64,000 bases of DNA from Clavelina lepadiformis (lineage: Eukaryota > Chordata > Ascidiacea > Aplousobranchia > Clavelinidae), in NCBI RefSeq assembly GCF_947623445.1, contig NC_135243.1:22080479-22144478 (forward strand), given 5' to 3'. Numbering within the stretch: position 1 is the stretch's first letter; each line of letters begins with the position of its first letter. Under the pieces are notes generated by a model. It was not told where the DNA came from, ran no database searches, and was given only the letters and a program-made list of their open reading frames with translations. This document shows positions 1 to 12,486 of the stretch, piece by piece. The position numbers were made by a program, and so were the translations under genes.

Positions 1-1170
1 TGGGAAAAGCGTTATGTAGGGCTTGTAGGCTTTGGTTTCTGAGAAATCGTGGAGCAGTGCTTGCGTGATCTTAGGAGGCGCTGTCTTGCATCAACTGTTA
101 ATTTGTTGTTGGAATTTTGATAAAGTTATTTTTGCATCTAGTGGAGTGCAGGAGTGTTGTAATACGCGCGGGCTTAAATGAATTTCTCAACTAACGTAAA
201 TTCGATTTTCGAAAAAAAACTGAAAAAGGAATATTTTGTTGATTAATAAACTATCTAATTGTCATAGCTGCCAAATTTGTCCTCACGTACCACTTAACAT
301 ACAACAAACTACTACAGCGGATTATGTTACTGTCGCATTCAGGAATGTGCTTGTCACATTTTTCTCCTCCCACAGAAAAATGATAATCACCAGCGAAATG
401 GAATCAGAGCCCCATACACTGTTTTCCAGCGCGTATCACGGTTTGAAACGAAACGGAACTCGGAACGTGTTCTTCCAAGTCAAAGACAAGGTTCAACGGA
501 TTGAAGTTTTCTATTTTATTACTCAGTCAATAATATATATACATATATATAGTATACGGTTATACGACTACGAAATGTATACGGTTACGATGTACGAAAT
601 GTAGGCCCCAGAATCCCAGACTCTGTTTTCCATTGTTCCATTGTTCATTCCATTCCATTGCATACCATTGTTCGCAAACTGATGGTTGGTCACATTGCTA
701 TTAAACGAATGTTTTGGGACACAATTCGACATGCTTCAATGTCTATTGACCTTGTATTGCTGTTCTGCTTTGTTGCATAATGAATGTGTATTTATTTTTG
801 TTGCTTCGATCGCTGTTTTAACATCACCACTTGTTTCGGTCGGTTCGGTTTGAACTGTTTTCAGTTTAGTAAAACATGAATTTTAAGTAAATAAGATCTG
901 GTCCTTGTTAAAACAGAGGGAATTCTAATAAAAACAAACCGGCGATTGCAGAACGAAAACGGTCAACTGTAAAATCGAAGTCGGTTCTTAAACAAATGAA
1001 CTAATTAGAGCAAAGACATCACTAGATAGTGAAGAAATTCCACGAGAAGCAACTGTCCTTTAGTGCCCCACACTACGCAGTAAGATTTTGGTGTGAACTG
1101 AAAAGTATTTTCAACACGTGTTTAATTTACTCGAGTGCGGAACTAACTCTGTTAAAATCGCTTTTTATTG
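1..1170. other. no supported gene
   Basis: I see no exon chain I can defend here. The longest open frame (236-604) has no matching splice partners or recognisable domain. A good acceptor-like tract ends at 376 and a short different frame runs to a stop near 502, which could be a last exon of a gene entering from the left, but nothing else supports it. Confidence 0.4.
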
Positions 1171-1195
1171 CTAGTCGCTGAAAAGCTCTTCTCTT

Positions 1196-1420
1196 TCAAG
1201 GCTCATTAGATGCCAAATAGTCTCCGACATGTGAATTGCAGATAAAGGAAACCAGGGTTGCAACAATTTTACAAGCGTCCGCGCCATCGGCTGATTTCTT
1301 TTGATGCTGTTCTCTTTGCGTATTGGGATTTTTACTGGCGAATAGCAGCAAACCAATCCAAATAAGGTTTAGGAATGCGCTAGTCTTTGCCATTTTCTCG
1401 GCTTGAAAACGAAGCCGCAT
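1196..1420 (-). CDS. possible small secreted protein, unrecognised
   Basis: This frame encodes up to 74 residues; an inner Met (MAKTSAFLN...) starts about nine codons in and gives a tidy signal-peptide-like N-terminus with the hydrophobic run LIWIGLLLFA. The remainder is short and polar with two cysteines (DACKIV... and FICNSH) and no domain I recognise. A canonical AATAAA lies on the same strand about 40 bases after the stop, as expected for a short single-exon transcript. A donor-like GTAAAA sits just after the hydrophobic run, so the true product could also be spliced. It could equally be a chance frame; the evidence is only the signal-peptide character plus the polyadenylation signal. Confidence 0.3.
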   Translation of the reverse strand: MRLRFQAEKMAKTSAFLNLIWIGLLLFASKNPNTQREQHQKKSADGADACKIVATLVSFICNSHVGDYLASNEP

Positions 1421-2211
1421 TGTTTGGCTGATGTTTGCAAGGTTGTACCTCGAGAAACATGTTTTTCACTGTAGAAGAGGCGCCGACAGAAGAGGTATTT
1501 TGTTCAAATGCTGAGAAAAACAAATTAAAACTTTTATGAACTACAGTACGATAAAGTTCTGAGGATTGTAATGAGTTTAAAATACTATACAGATAGGAAA
1601 AACTTAACTATGTCTTTTATTTACACTTAACTTTCTCCTTTGCAATAGTAACAGTTGTTGTTTCACATCAGTAAGGAAATATGGTGAGTATAGTGAGACA
1701 GAGAGTCGTAAAAATCTCGCACAAATTTTACGGCTAATTAATGTACAACCGTTGTCTGCATTGTTATAACTTATTAAAGTTGTAATGATTGATGATAATT
1801 GCTGCAACGTAAAATTTGTGTGCAACGCTGTACTGTGAGCCTGCTGCTTGTCAAGATTTTATTGGAGCTTTATATAAAAAATATATCTAAGCTTTAAAAA
1901 CGAGTCTTTTTTGTGATGTTGTTGAAACAGAAAGAGCAAGGGGCCACAGCTTTTGCTAAGTAGCAAAATTGAATGTCAAAGTCAGTGAACTGTGTCAGAA
2001 AGAAAGTTAATTATCTCTATTATTATGAGACAAGATCGAACCATTTTCAAACAAAAACGCGGAAATAGCCCATAAATAATTTGAGCAGTTTCACATTTAC
2101 GTACACGTTTGGGCTAGTATACTTTTCTTTTTTAAAAGTGTATGCTTGCCTAGTGTACAATTAATGAAATTTCATCATTTGCAGCGTTTGGGCTAAATAA
2201 ACTTTTACAAC

Positions 2212-4359
2212 ATGAAGCCTCTGTTGTTTTTCTGCGCTTTGCTTGGGCTTTCCGTTGCACAAAGTGAGTAAGCAAAGTAAGCCAAGAATATTTATACTGT
2301 TCAGCTATAATGCAGAATCATTAACCGAATTGTAAAGATTTTTATTGTTACAGTTAACTTATGGAATTTTTATTATGGGTAGATGACCTGGATATCTTCA
2401 CTCCAAAGCCGAGTTACATGCTTTGGGCCAGAACCGTTTTCAAGCTCCCTCACGCCTCTATTGGTCAGTGTGCGTCCAGATGCGTATCCATGAGGGGACG
2501 CTGCTTGTCATTCGAGTACAACAGACGCCACAGATCGTGCTTTGGTCGTAGGCACGGTGAAGAGGTTTTAAACAAACAAAATCGACCTCACATCAGAAGA
2601 AATCGTCGTTATGATTTCTATGTTTCAAACACAGGTGAAAGTTGTCTCACTGAATATTTCCTTTAATAAGTAACATCCTTAATAGTTAATATGTTATACA
2701 GTAATATATCCCTATGTGATATCCTTAATATCTTGAAAGAAAAGATTGTAAGCGGATATGAGATAAAGGTTTCAAGTTGACTTTTTTTTTTCAAGATTTT
2801 GGATTACAGTATATTGAAAACTTTTTCTCTGTGATTTCTCACAAAATTTTTAGAAAAACTGTCAAGGGCGTTACGTAGACGAGAGCATGCTCCACAGCGC
2901 CCCTCAGCGTCGTCCACAAGAGCACCATTAACGCAAGAATCGATTGTCGTGCTCCCAGCCACAAGGTATAGAGGCTAGATGGTCAAATAGCAGTCCCTGT
3001 AAACTTTTCATGCTACATTCTCTACTGGTGTACCAAGTACCAGTTTTTAATTAATTAAGTTACCTAGTCACATATAATAGGGGGACAAGTCAAGAACGTC
3101 TTCATTTTCTGTTTCATGAAAAGCCTGTTTTTGCAGGTTTATTCCACCTGCTAGTAGAAGAACTACTCCAACAACAACAACAACAACAACGACGACAACA
3201 ACACCATCAACACGTACACGTCGACCAGCACAACGTATGTCTATGCTATTGAACTTAATGTGTTCAGCTAAAAACTTGTCCAGAATTATTTTGTCTTCTG
3301 AAACGTGAGCTTCTTTACACAGCATGCTTTGAGCCGGTGGGAATTGCCGATGGTCGCATTCCAAAGTCTGCTTTCCGAGCGTCGTCTTATTACAAAAGCT
3401 ACAAACCTCAAGGTGCGAGACTCAATGGCGACATTGCGTGGATGGCGAACGCAAATAACCAGAATCAATTTTTGGACGTAAGTCGTTTCGAAATTTCCTG
3501 AGAAGATATTTATTTTGTTTTAGGAAAAAATGCTCCGTTTCCCTGCTTTTTGAAGCTCTAGTTTAACAAATGTTATTGCAAAAAACACGTTCCAGTATGA
3601 AGCTGCAAATTCGCATTTAACTTGAGAGAAATACTTCTCGATGCCAAACAAAGTATGCTAGGAATGTTATTAACAAACATTAACTTTTCCTGGAGCCCCA
3701 TAGAACGTTTTACCAGTTTCACCTGTTCATACGAAATATTTATTTAATGGCCAATCATTTGCTAATGACCGTATTCTTAAATTTATTGGTATCAAATGCA
3801 GATTGATCTTGGACGGGAGGTCCAGCTCACCGCTATAGGAACCCAAGGTTTCTATTACTTCTTCCGACAAAATTACGTCACCAAGTACAAGATTCTCTAC
3901 CAGAATCAAAGGGGAAGCCTCACCGCTTATCAAGAGGTTCCTGGCGAGGACAAGGTGCCGTGACTTGAATATAAGAAAATGAAAATGAAGCTGTCACATT
4001 AAGTTAAAGATGTTGTTTTGAATGCATTTTTTCCTAGAACAGTGGTTGAGAAATTGCTATTACTGTACAAGCAACGTTGGTTATCATTTCATTTTAAAGC
4101 TTGTTGGTTTGGCTTTTTATCTTCATTAGTTTAGAATTTTCAGCCTTGTTTCAACCGAAGTATCGTCGACTCAGCTGAAATATTGAACTACTATACTCAC
4201 TATGTATTTTGTCAGATTTTTGATGGAAACACTGACGCTTCAATCGAAAAACGAAACAAATTTACAAATCAGCCGTTCCGCGCACGTCACATCAGGATCG
4301 TTCCAACCGAGTGGTACGTCAATATCGCCATGAGGGTGGAATTGTATGCTAACTGCTAG
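2212..4359 (+). CDS. secreted PAN/apple-like + F5/8C (discoidin) domain protein
   Basis: Coding exons 2212-2263, 2383-2634, 2854-2965, 3137-3234, 3323-3477, 3802-3954 and 4216-4359 join in frame to 321 residues. Residues 1-17 (MKPLLFFCALLGLSVAQ) are a signal peptide. Exon 2 encodes a cysteine-bearing module (GQCASRC, RGRCLSF, RSCFGRR) that resembles a PAN/apple fold. A basic stretch and a mucin-like linker follow, with 11 consecutive Thr at 151-161. Residues 173-321 are a complete discoidin domain: it opens CFEPVGIADGRIP, contains QFLDVDLGR-type core sequence across an exon join (LD/IDLGREVQLTAIGTQG), and closes with RIVPTEW...LYANC, so the first and last Cys can form the family disulfide. 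Such domains bind glycans or phospholipids outside the cell, suggesting an adhesion or lectin-like role. The donor after exon 6 (AAG/GTGCCG) is weak. A candidate AATAAA is near 4687. Confidence 0.82.
3167..3201 (+). repeat. coding (ACA/ACG)n trinucleotide run
   Basis: A run of ACA with two ACG interruptions lies inside exon 4 of the discoidin gene and encodes 11 Thr in a row in the linker between the PAN-like and discoidin modules. It is a likely site of length variation. Confidence 0.85.
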
Positions 4360-5086
4360 AAGGACTTTGTGTGGATTGCAGAAGATACTCAATTTTGGAA
4401 CTCTTCTTTTTGATAGTGATTCTCTTCTTACTTTTCCACCGAAATCTCTTGTTTGGTTTTTCATATTTATGTTTAACAATGTTTTGCAGAATTCCGTTGT
4501 AGCTGCTAATTTGAGTGACACTTTGCCTATATTAAAAGCAAAATTTTACAGTGTACAACATTCTTCATGATTATTATATATGACGCTGCATTCAAAGCAT
4601 ATGTCGCATATAAACAAAATTTGCTTTAAAGAACTCTTTGATGGATTGGATGGTTTGAGTTGCCTATGATTAGAATCGCTTCCTGCAATAAATGTGAATT
4701 TCCTGTTATATATTTGCTAATGAAATATGGCAAGGGTTTAATGAATGAAAATGTCAGAGTTAATCTGTCAGTACAAATGCTGCTATTCTCCCGAACGATT
4801 CTTTAAAAACATCTCCGTATAAACGTGTTGTTATTCTACGCATCACTGCACTCGCGTCGCTTTAGGCAATTTTAGACGCTTTGGTCGACAACACTGAAAG
4901 CAACTGGTACCGGCTGCGGTTTTGCGCTGTAAATTAAAACGGTAAATACTTTATTGAAATTTGCAGGTTGGGTCGAAAAGAAGATCGCAATTTTACGTGA
5001 TTTACAGAAAACTTTTAGCGGTTTGCTGCGCAAGGAGATTATAAATAAAGATATGAAATAAAGTTAACGGATTATTTGAATGAAAA
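4360..5086. other. 3' UTR and intergenic spacer
   Basis: The interval between the discoidin gene stop and the LRR gene start. It contains the AATAAA candidate for the upstream gene and no further coding signal that I can support. Confidence 0.5.
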
Positions 5087-7848
5087 ATGGAAGTTAACAT
5101 GAAGCAGAAACAGGTCCCATTTTGCATTCTTCTTCTCAACTTGTTCATGCTGTTGACGTCATCGCAAGGGTGCCCGCTTGGTTGCAAATGCAACACGGAC
5201 TTAAAACAAGCCAGTTGTGTGGCTATAGACTTGGACAACGTACCAAAACATTTGCCCTTATTCATTGAGGTAAGATTGTGCGGTGAATGCGTAATGATTG
5301 TAATAAAACTAGCTTAGCTTTGTTGATGTTGAATGTTTGTCGAACCCCTGTGCCGAGTGTTGCTTGTGCGGTTCTAAAATAACTAAAATAAGATTGAAAC
5401 ATACGTGCGATCACAGCCTGAATCGATGTCCTTTCTATGCTGTGCGCTTGTGCTTGGCGTGAAGCGCACGCAGGAAAATTAGATATGCCACAAATCTTGA
5501 TTACATTAATCCTTCAAAAACTGAATCTTATTAGAATCAGCATTCATTGCACATGCATTCGTAGCATCGGGTCAGTTACCGCAAAATGACAACAACTTGG
5601 ACACGCGTTTATTAAAAATTAGAGAGGGAACGTTGCATGCTGGAATTTTAACGATACTTCGTTAAGCAAGAGAAATTCATTGTATCGTTTCGACGTCAAA
5701 TTTACAAGCTTAATTGTTTCCTCAGAAATTGGATCTTTCCAAGAACAGCATAAGAACCGTGGGTATGGGATCCTTTCCACGTCAAATCAAGCTAATTAGG
5801 TTGGACTTAACAAACAACAGACTCACAACCTTGCACGAAAAGTCACTTAATTCAGAGAAGTCAGAGATGATCAAGTCGTTGAAGTGGTTATCTCTCAAGT
5901 CAAACAGACTGACCGAAATGCCAACAGATGCCTTGGTCGGGTTGGCAAAGCTAGACGAGCTATCATTGGCTAATAATCAAATCAAGAGTTTGTCATCCTT
6001 TGCATTCGACGGCCTCGTCGATTTACAGACTTTGGATCTTTCGAAAAACAAAATAAGCAGCATTGCGAATGATGCGTTTAGAGTGAGTCTAAATACAGTA
6101 GTTTGTCTAAACAGCTAAAGTGCGTTGTCTAATTTTACTGTAATACTGTAAATTTATTGAAAGTGTTTGGGTGTTATTTTACTCTGAAATGTTAAAACAA
6201 GAAATCAGTTTTGCTTTGTTGGAATTTAGAGCCTCAACAACGTGAAGCAACTGGATCTTTCGTCAAATCAACTCATCACTCTCTCACCCAGCTTGTTTCA
6301 ACATTTAACGTCATTAACACGAGTTCGTAATAATATTGGTTAATATTGGTTATTATTTAATTAATTAATTATGACTTTAATGTGTACAGTTTGCCTCATA
6401 ATTCTGTTACTATTTGTGTTCAAAAGAGGATACGTTAGATCAATGTTGTGTTCAAATTATAGGTAGTTTCGAGTGACCTTGACTGACTTATGTGGCTATA
6501 ACTATGAATTGTTTTTGGTCTATGTATTACCTGACTGAACTTATACGTGGCAAATAATAGCACTGCATTTGTTTTCTTCAGCTTAACCTTTCTCGAAACA
6601 CCCTGACGAAAATACATCCCGAAGCTTTGACCCATTTTCCACGGCTCCAGGAGCTCCACTTTTCCGCAAATCGGATCCAAGTTCTTCAAGATGAAACGTT
6701 TACTTACTTAGCTGAATTGCTTATCCTGGATTTCAGCCGAAATGAGATAACGAAGATACACTCCAATGCGTTTCAAGTAAACTTTTACTGGCAATAACAT
6801 TTTCACATAACTTACTGTACTTCTTGTTACAGCCCATAAACTATGTAGGCCTACTGTTTGACCTTTCATCTGGAGTGCTGGTGCTTTTATTGGTGAAACA
6901 ATTATTACTCCTTCATGCTACCGCCTACAAAAGAAGTTTGTATAAAAAACCTTCAAGTTTTATTTCACTTAGTTATTTATTTTTTAGGGTTTGACCCGCT
7001 TGGTAAATCTAAATCTGAGTCACAACATGCTGACGTCAATCATTAATGACGCAGGCAGCTATTGTCTATTTAATGGTATGCGATCACTTCGTGTTTTGCG
7101 GCTTGATTCGAACAGAATTACGTCACTTCCGGAGAAGGCGGCCGCGTGGAACGGACTGAATGCTTTGTCAGAGCTGCACCTGTCCGATAACCTCATTTCT
7201 AAGTTTCCGATTTTGGAGGAAAACACGAGATTGCCACGATTAACTTTGCTGGAATTTAGCTCCAATCGACTTTCATTGTTTAACACTTCCGCATTTGCTG
7301 CATTTCCCGCGCTCGAACGCGTTGATTTAAGTCAAAATGTGATCAGCGACGTCAGAAGTGACGCATTTGCAGCCAACATTATGTTGAGAGACATCAACTT
7401 GCAGGGAAACAAGATAAAAATTCCATACGCTACTTGGACGCTTGGGAAACAACAGAGAATCGACTCAAGGGGCCATAAGCGTGTTTCTTGTGTAGCGCAC
7501 CTGGCGGACAACCCTTGGATATGCGACTGCCACGCGTTGGCGTTTGCGAGCTCCATTTCAAACTTAAACTCGCAAAGCGATGACTCAGCTAAAGTTTACG
7601 TTAATACTGACGTAATGATTTGTGACGCACCAAGCAAGTACAAAGGTCAAAGTTTGACCGAATTTTCGGAAAATACGTCGTTAGATTGTGACGTCAAGCC
7701 ACCGCCTGATAATAACTTGCTGGTGTTGACAATTTTAATTTTGATATTTTTCGGAGCTTTTTTAATTTTTTCGTCAAGGTTACCACTGAAAGCAATATTT
7801 CCTATTTATATCCAAAAATCAACGAAACCTATATCTAAATATTTATGA
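5087..7848 (+). CDS. leucine-rich-repeat type I transmembrane protein
   Basis: Exons 5087-5269, 5726-6082, 6230-6322, 6582-6776 and 6988-7848 join in phase 0 throughout, giving 562 residues. The start is 5087 or the Met four codons later; either gives a signal peptide (hydrophobic ILLLNLFMLL) followed by a cysteine-rich LRR N-cap (CPLGCKCN...). About a dozen LRRs follow, of the LxxLxLSxNxI type (KLDLSKNSI, RLDLTNNRL, ELSLANNQI, QLDLSSNQL, NLNLSHNML). A C-terminal cap with the DNPWICDCHALAF signature lies near residues 440-512, then one transmembrane helix near 518-541 (NNLLVLTILILIFFGAFLI) and a tail of about 21 residues. There is no TIR or other intracellular domain, so it is more like an LRR adhesion molecule or co-receptor than a Toll-like receptor. 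Introns fall at repeat boundaries. The donor after exon 3 (CGA/GTTCGT) is weak. Confidence 0.85.
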
Positions 7849-9119
7849 TCATTTTTTGAAGTCGTATTGTAATTATGACGTCATATGTGCTTTTACAAAT
7901 CAAGCTTTCCTTAAGATCCTGTTTGGCAAGTTTTTGAAATTGTGAAATTTTATTTGTCCTGGCCAGCGTCGAAACTTAAACATTTGTTTAATTTAACATT
8001 TTACAAACGAAAGAAAAATGTTTTCCGAAAATTAAAGTATAGTTTTGGACTGCAGTATCTATCCATATAAGAACATTTAGTAGGCGTCTGGTATTAGTTA
8101 TATTCTGTATACATTTTCACGTAATACTGGATTCACGCATACGCAAAAATGTGTTTTTTATTACCTGAGCAGCGCAGATGCACGCGCGTCATGAAAATAA
8201 CGACAAATACAATTAACGATAAAAGTCTTACATTCTTGATCGGTCAATCATATTCCCATTGCTTTCGAACGTGTGACGTCATCGGTAATTAAAGCTGGCG
8301 GTAAAGGCTTAATGATGTCATAATTATGTTACCAAATGTTTTAGGATGTGTATTTGTTGTTTTCAATTGCAATAATACCAAGAAAAAACGGTATAGAGAC
8401 GTTTATCGCAGATATAGCATCTTGCCATTATGACTTAAAATTTTAACGTATATAAACTAAGCAAAATAAGCAAAAAACCGTAAGGTCAATTTCCGCGGAG
8501 GTAAAGGAATAAAAAATGTTGAAAATAGAAGTTATTTCTTGATTGCCCCAAAATGATATGGAATAGATATTGCAAAATTCATCCTTTGACGTCATCAGCC
8601 TTTCCAGCGCATCGCTATGCAACCGAATTCTTCATATTTGGCGACGTGCACTATAGCTTCGTTATTACACAAAAGTTGATTAGAAGAAGCAAGCATAAAT
8701 ATATGCTTGGAGCTGATTTGCTTACAATTTTTCTGATAAAAAAGATCATTCCACCGCCTACGTACGTCCAAGCAAGTCTGGGAATTTCTTCTCTTGCAGG
8801 TTTGCGTGTGGCATAGCACGAAACACTATATCATGACTTGTGTAACTCAACTATAGTTTGTCGCTCGCATTAATGGAATCAGCTGCTTCATCTAAAGCAT
8901 TTTGTCATTGGTTTTATTTTTAGATGTGTGTTATTGCACTTTCAGCTAAAATTGAATCGCTGTAGGCTATTTAAAATCAAAACGAATGTTGGGTAAAACA
9001 TTGCCATGCACGATTCAAATATGATTAGTTCGTGTGGCCGACGTGACAAATGGCGCATAAATATTTTGCAACAATACAACACAAAGCCTTGCATTGATTA
9101 ACACAGCTGCAATGAAAGT
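7849..9119. other. no supported gene
   Basis: AT-rich spacer after the LRR gene. Only short unsupported frames are present. Two TGACGTCA octamers lie here at 8274 and 8587, and another just after the gene at 7876. Confidence 0.5.
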
Positions 9120-9470
9120 TATTTTTGTCAATTTAATCGGAATCTGTAAGGAAAAAAATTCTCAGAAGTATAGAGATTGACAGATAAACTTAGGCTTATG
9201 AAGTTGTCGAAAAACATTTTTAAACTTTTTCGGGTTTTATTTTCGAAACCGTCGTGAGTTTCGTGTTTCACAAATTGATGAGAAGCTGCCAGTGCGTGCA
9301 CCAAATTTTGAACTTTGGGAATAAAACATGACCAAGTTTTAGTCACAACAGAAATTTTGTAAGTTTCACAATTTATAAAATTTTATGCTAGAATGCAAAT
9401 ATATATTATTTCGTGATGTTTTAAATGCAAAGCGTTTTCAACTTGATCTTTACAAAACAATTCCATATTA
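9120..9470. repeat. dispersed repeat, partial copy
   Basis: This segment is a diverged partial copy of the sequence at about 12790-13100. Shared stretches include 'agagattgacagataaact', 'gtcgtgagttt', 'tttgggaataaaacatga' and 'tagtcacaac'. It has no recognised coding content. Short frames over it belong to the repeat, not to a gene. Confidence 0.6.
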
Positions 9471-9644
9471 AACTACAGTACCGTGTTCATAAAAAGATAC
9501 TCTGTATAATGCAAACATTTATTTCATTAAGAGCATGCCAAATTAAAATATATCCCTGGTGCAAATTTATTGAATCTGACGCGAAGACAATTCTACAATG
9601 AAAATACCAATTTACTGCGTCTACACATACAGTATATCTACTTA

Positions 9645-10500
9645 TTTGTTGCCCAAATTACACAAAACGCCATCCCACGACCGGCAGTCCGTCGATTAGT
9701 TTGGTACTTATTGCGTTAATTAAATCAGTTGCTTCTTTAAAAGTATATTTGGTCACTGGTGTAATTTTTAAATTTGTTGGGTTTGAATTTTCTGCTAGAG
9801 CTAGTCAATTGCTTTCTGAAAAAAGTTGTAAATTGGATAAAAAAAGATTACCAAAGCACAATTTACAAAGATGATAATAAGTACATGCTGTATACGTGCC
9901 AAATGCTACGTATTACATTGCACGAGCAAGCCAAACCAAATCACCGTAAGAGTCGGTTGTTACGAATGCATGGAAAGCTATTTTTGTAAGTGTAATGTTG
10001 GAATCCGTGGAAATCATTTCTTAGAACATTTGAAATTTATAGAAAAACTTACAAAGTCGTGCAAAAATCTTTTTCAAACTATTAGGAATTTTATTATTGC
10101 AAACATCGTGAGTTTCGTGTGTTACAAATTCGTCATAGACTGTCAGTGCGTGACGAAACTTTGACGTTTGGGAATAACACATGAGTAAGTTTAGTCTTTA
10201 TTTTACGCTTGTTGATATCTTGTCCAGGGTACACACATAAACTATGTTTAAATCATATTTATTTAAATCAAAAACGTTTTTAAGTTGATCCGATTTGATT
10301 TAATATTACACCATGTCTGCCAAGGCTTGAAGTTTTGTAAATTGTTTTTTCGAGCGACTTTTTAAAATTAAATTTGTCAATGTCGTTTCTCGGTATAATT
10401 GCCTACTATTTAAATTCAAAGCCTTTTATGTATACATTAAACTTTCCAAACTGAATATATGATTACGTCATACACTGGCAAAAATAAAAGAACAAGACTC
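9645..10500. repeat. dispersed repeat, long copy 1
   Basis: Colinear with 12487-13310. Both hold, in order, a 'cacgaccgg/cacgaccct' start, 'aaatttgttggg' or 'gatttgttgga' with 'ttttctgcta', the 'gtcgtgagttt'-type core with 'cagtgcgtga' and 'tttgggaataa', and near the end 'atatgattacgtcatacactggc' or its close variant. No TIR, target-site duplication or protein domain was recognised, so the family is unknown. Confidence 0.6.
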
Positions 10501-10839
10501 GTCATGCTGAAGGTTTGTTGGCAAAATATGAACAAATATAATATTACTTTTGCAAACACTTTCGGAAACTAAACTTGCTTTAAAAAAGCCAGAAAAAGTT
10601 AATTTTTACATTTTTGCGGTTTGCAAACACTACATTGTTACCAAATACTCATATATATAGTGACGCCATCCACGCGGTTTGAAATACTACCGAAAGTTAC
10701 GATTGTTGAATCATATAACATCAAGCGCCGTAACCGCGCTAAATGTACGAGATCATGTATAATATACAATATTAATAATTAAATATACCCGGAAATAAAG
10801 GCAACCTGTACTTATAATAAAAAGTTTGAAAATCGCAGC

Positions 10840-12480
10840 TTAGTTATGACGTCACACGTTCGTTGTACGCGGTCAAGTGTTCTTCAAAATCTCGTTATGA
10901 CGTCACCACTATCTTTTGAAACGTTTTAAGAAATCATTGTAGCCTGATCTATCTTGGTCCGGGCCCAAACTTCTCCAATTGCTTATTTCGGATTTTTACA
11001 CAACAAAGAAAATAGGGTTTTGAAATCAAAATTTATAAAATACTTCGTCATGTTTCGATTTCGGACCTTTTCAGTTATACATTTAAAAAAAGTTCAGACG
11101 CAGTTAACCTGTTTTTTCTTTGACGTCATAATCCATAAAACCGAGTACACAACTACACATAGCCAATCGTGTTATACCTTTGGCACGAAAAGGATATTTC
11201 GATGCGAAAGGGTATTTTTAAAAGATTAATCACTGCAACTCAAATTACAAACGATTATATAATATTTGCATTAATCTGCTTTCAATTAACGGGACAGCAA
11301 GCGTATTGCTTGCCTTATTTAAGTAACAATAAACACCCATTTTATAAAGGGTTAGCCAGAAAAAAATATTCCCATTAACGTGATCTCATCAGCAATCAAA
11401 GACGCTGTAGTCGTTTTAATTACGTTACAAATGCTTGATAAGGTATGCTTTTATTTGATTTATTTCGGAAATAATGCAACAAAAAGTAGTTTTTAGAAAT
11501 ATAACAACGTGGATAAACGTTCAAAAATATCAACAAGCGGTTATAAAATTCAAAGAAATACGAGCGCTTGAAACCTGTACTTGCAAATATTCTTGGAACT
11601 GGTCGTTATAAGTGCAGAGGTAGGATTAAAATAAGGCACAGGTAACTATATTGCTGTGACGCAAATAAGACTTGAAACACGTGACCAGCAACGTGATAAG
11701 GGTTCAACGTTCAAACAACGTGGTGATGATCACGTGATGGATTTACAACTAAAAAATTTGAAAAGTACATACCGAAAAAATGCCTTTAATCTCGTGCAAT
11801 AAATCTTATAGCCGTTAGTGCATAACACGTGGCGGTCGCGTGACGCAGAGCCAAAATCGTCATTCCAAAATCGTACTTTGCGGAATGTTGAACTTATATC
11901 TTGTGTCAATGGTTAAATTCAAAGTAACGACATTTGTTACAACATTTGCATATTGTAACAAAATTGAAATTATATCATCGTAAAGTGAAAAGTGCAATTG
12001 ATAGAAAGTATATTAATATCATAGGTATAGGTATATAGACATAGGTATATATAAATAGAAGATAAAAGCGAAAGCGACATACAATACTTTTAATATTCAA
12101 CATCATTAAAAAAATGATAATTAAATCAGAACAGATTTTAAAACTAATAGAATAATTAAGCAATATATCAGCAGATTAAGTGGAACATCGTATAAGAATA
12201 ATTTCTGCAGAAGTTGAAATCAAAAAATTAAAAGATCCTTTCTTCATCCTCCAAGACATCGACATCGAGATGTTGCAGATTTCATGTTTCATCCACAATC
12301 TTCCCTTATCGCCATCGATGCGTCCAAAGTCTTCATATTTGGTAAAAGCGTCAGACATATTTGTTTCTGTAATGCAGAAAACTTAATTGCAGAAAGCGCG
12401 CATAATAACAACAGGAACTAATTAGCAATTTGTTGATTAAAATTCATATCGCTATCTACGCATATCTTTGCATTTTATGC
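10840..12480. other. no supported gene
   Basis: AT-rich sequence between the two long repeat copies. It includes three TGACGTCA octamers (10847, 10898, 11121). The open frames at 10954-11378 lack any recognisable domain or splice partners. Confidence 0.4.
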
Positions 12481-12486
12481 ACAAAT

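Noticed and set aside
376-502. Possible terminal exon after a strong acceptor-like tract
   Set aside because: Only one splice site and a short frame support it; no upstream exon is in the window.
2343-2382. First AG (2353) as the acceptor for exon 2 of the discoidin gene
   Set aside because: It puts a stop at 2380 in the reading frame. The AG at 2381-2382 joins in frame and gives a clean mature N-terminus after the signal peptide.
3068-3364. 98-codon minus-strand ORF with a run of valines
   Set aside because: It is the antisense of the Thr-coding repeat exon of the discoidin gene.
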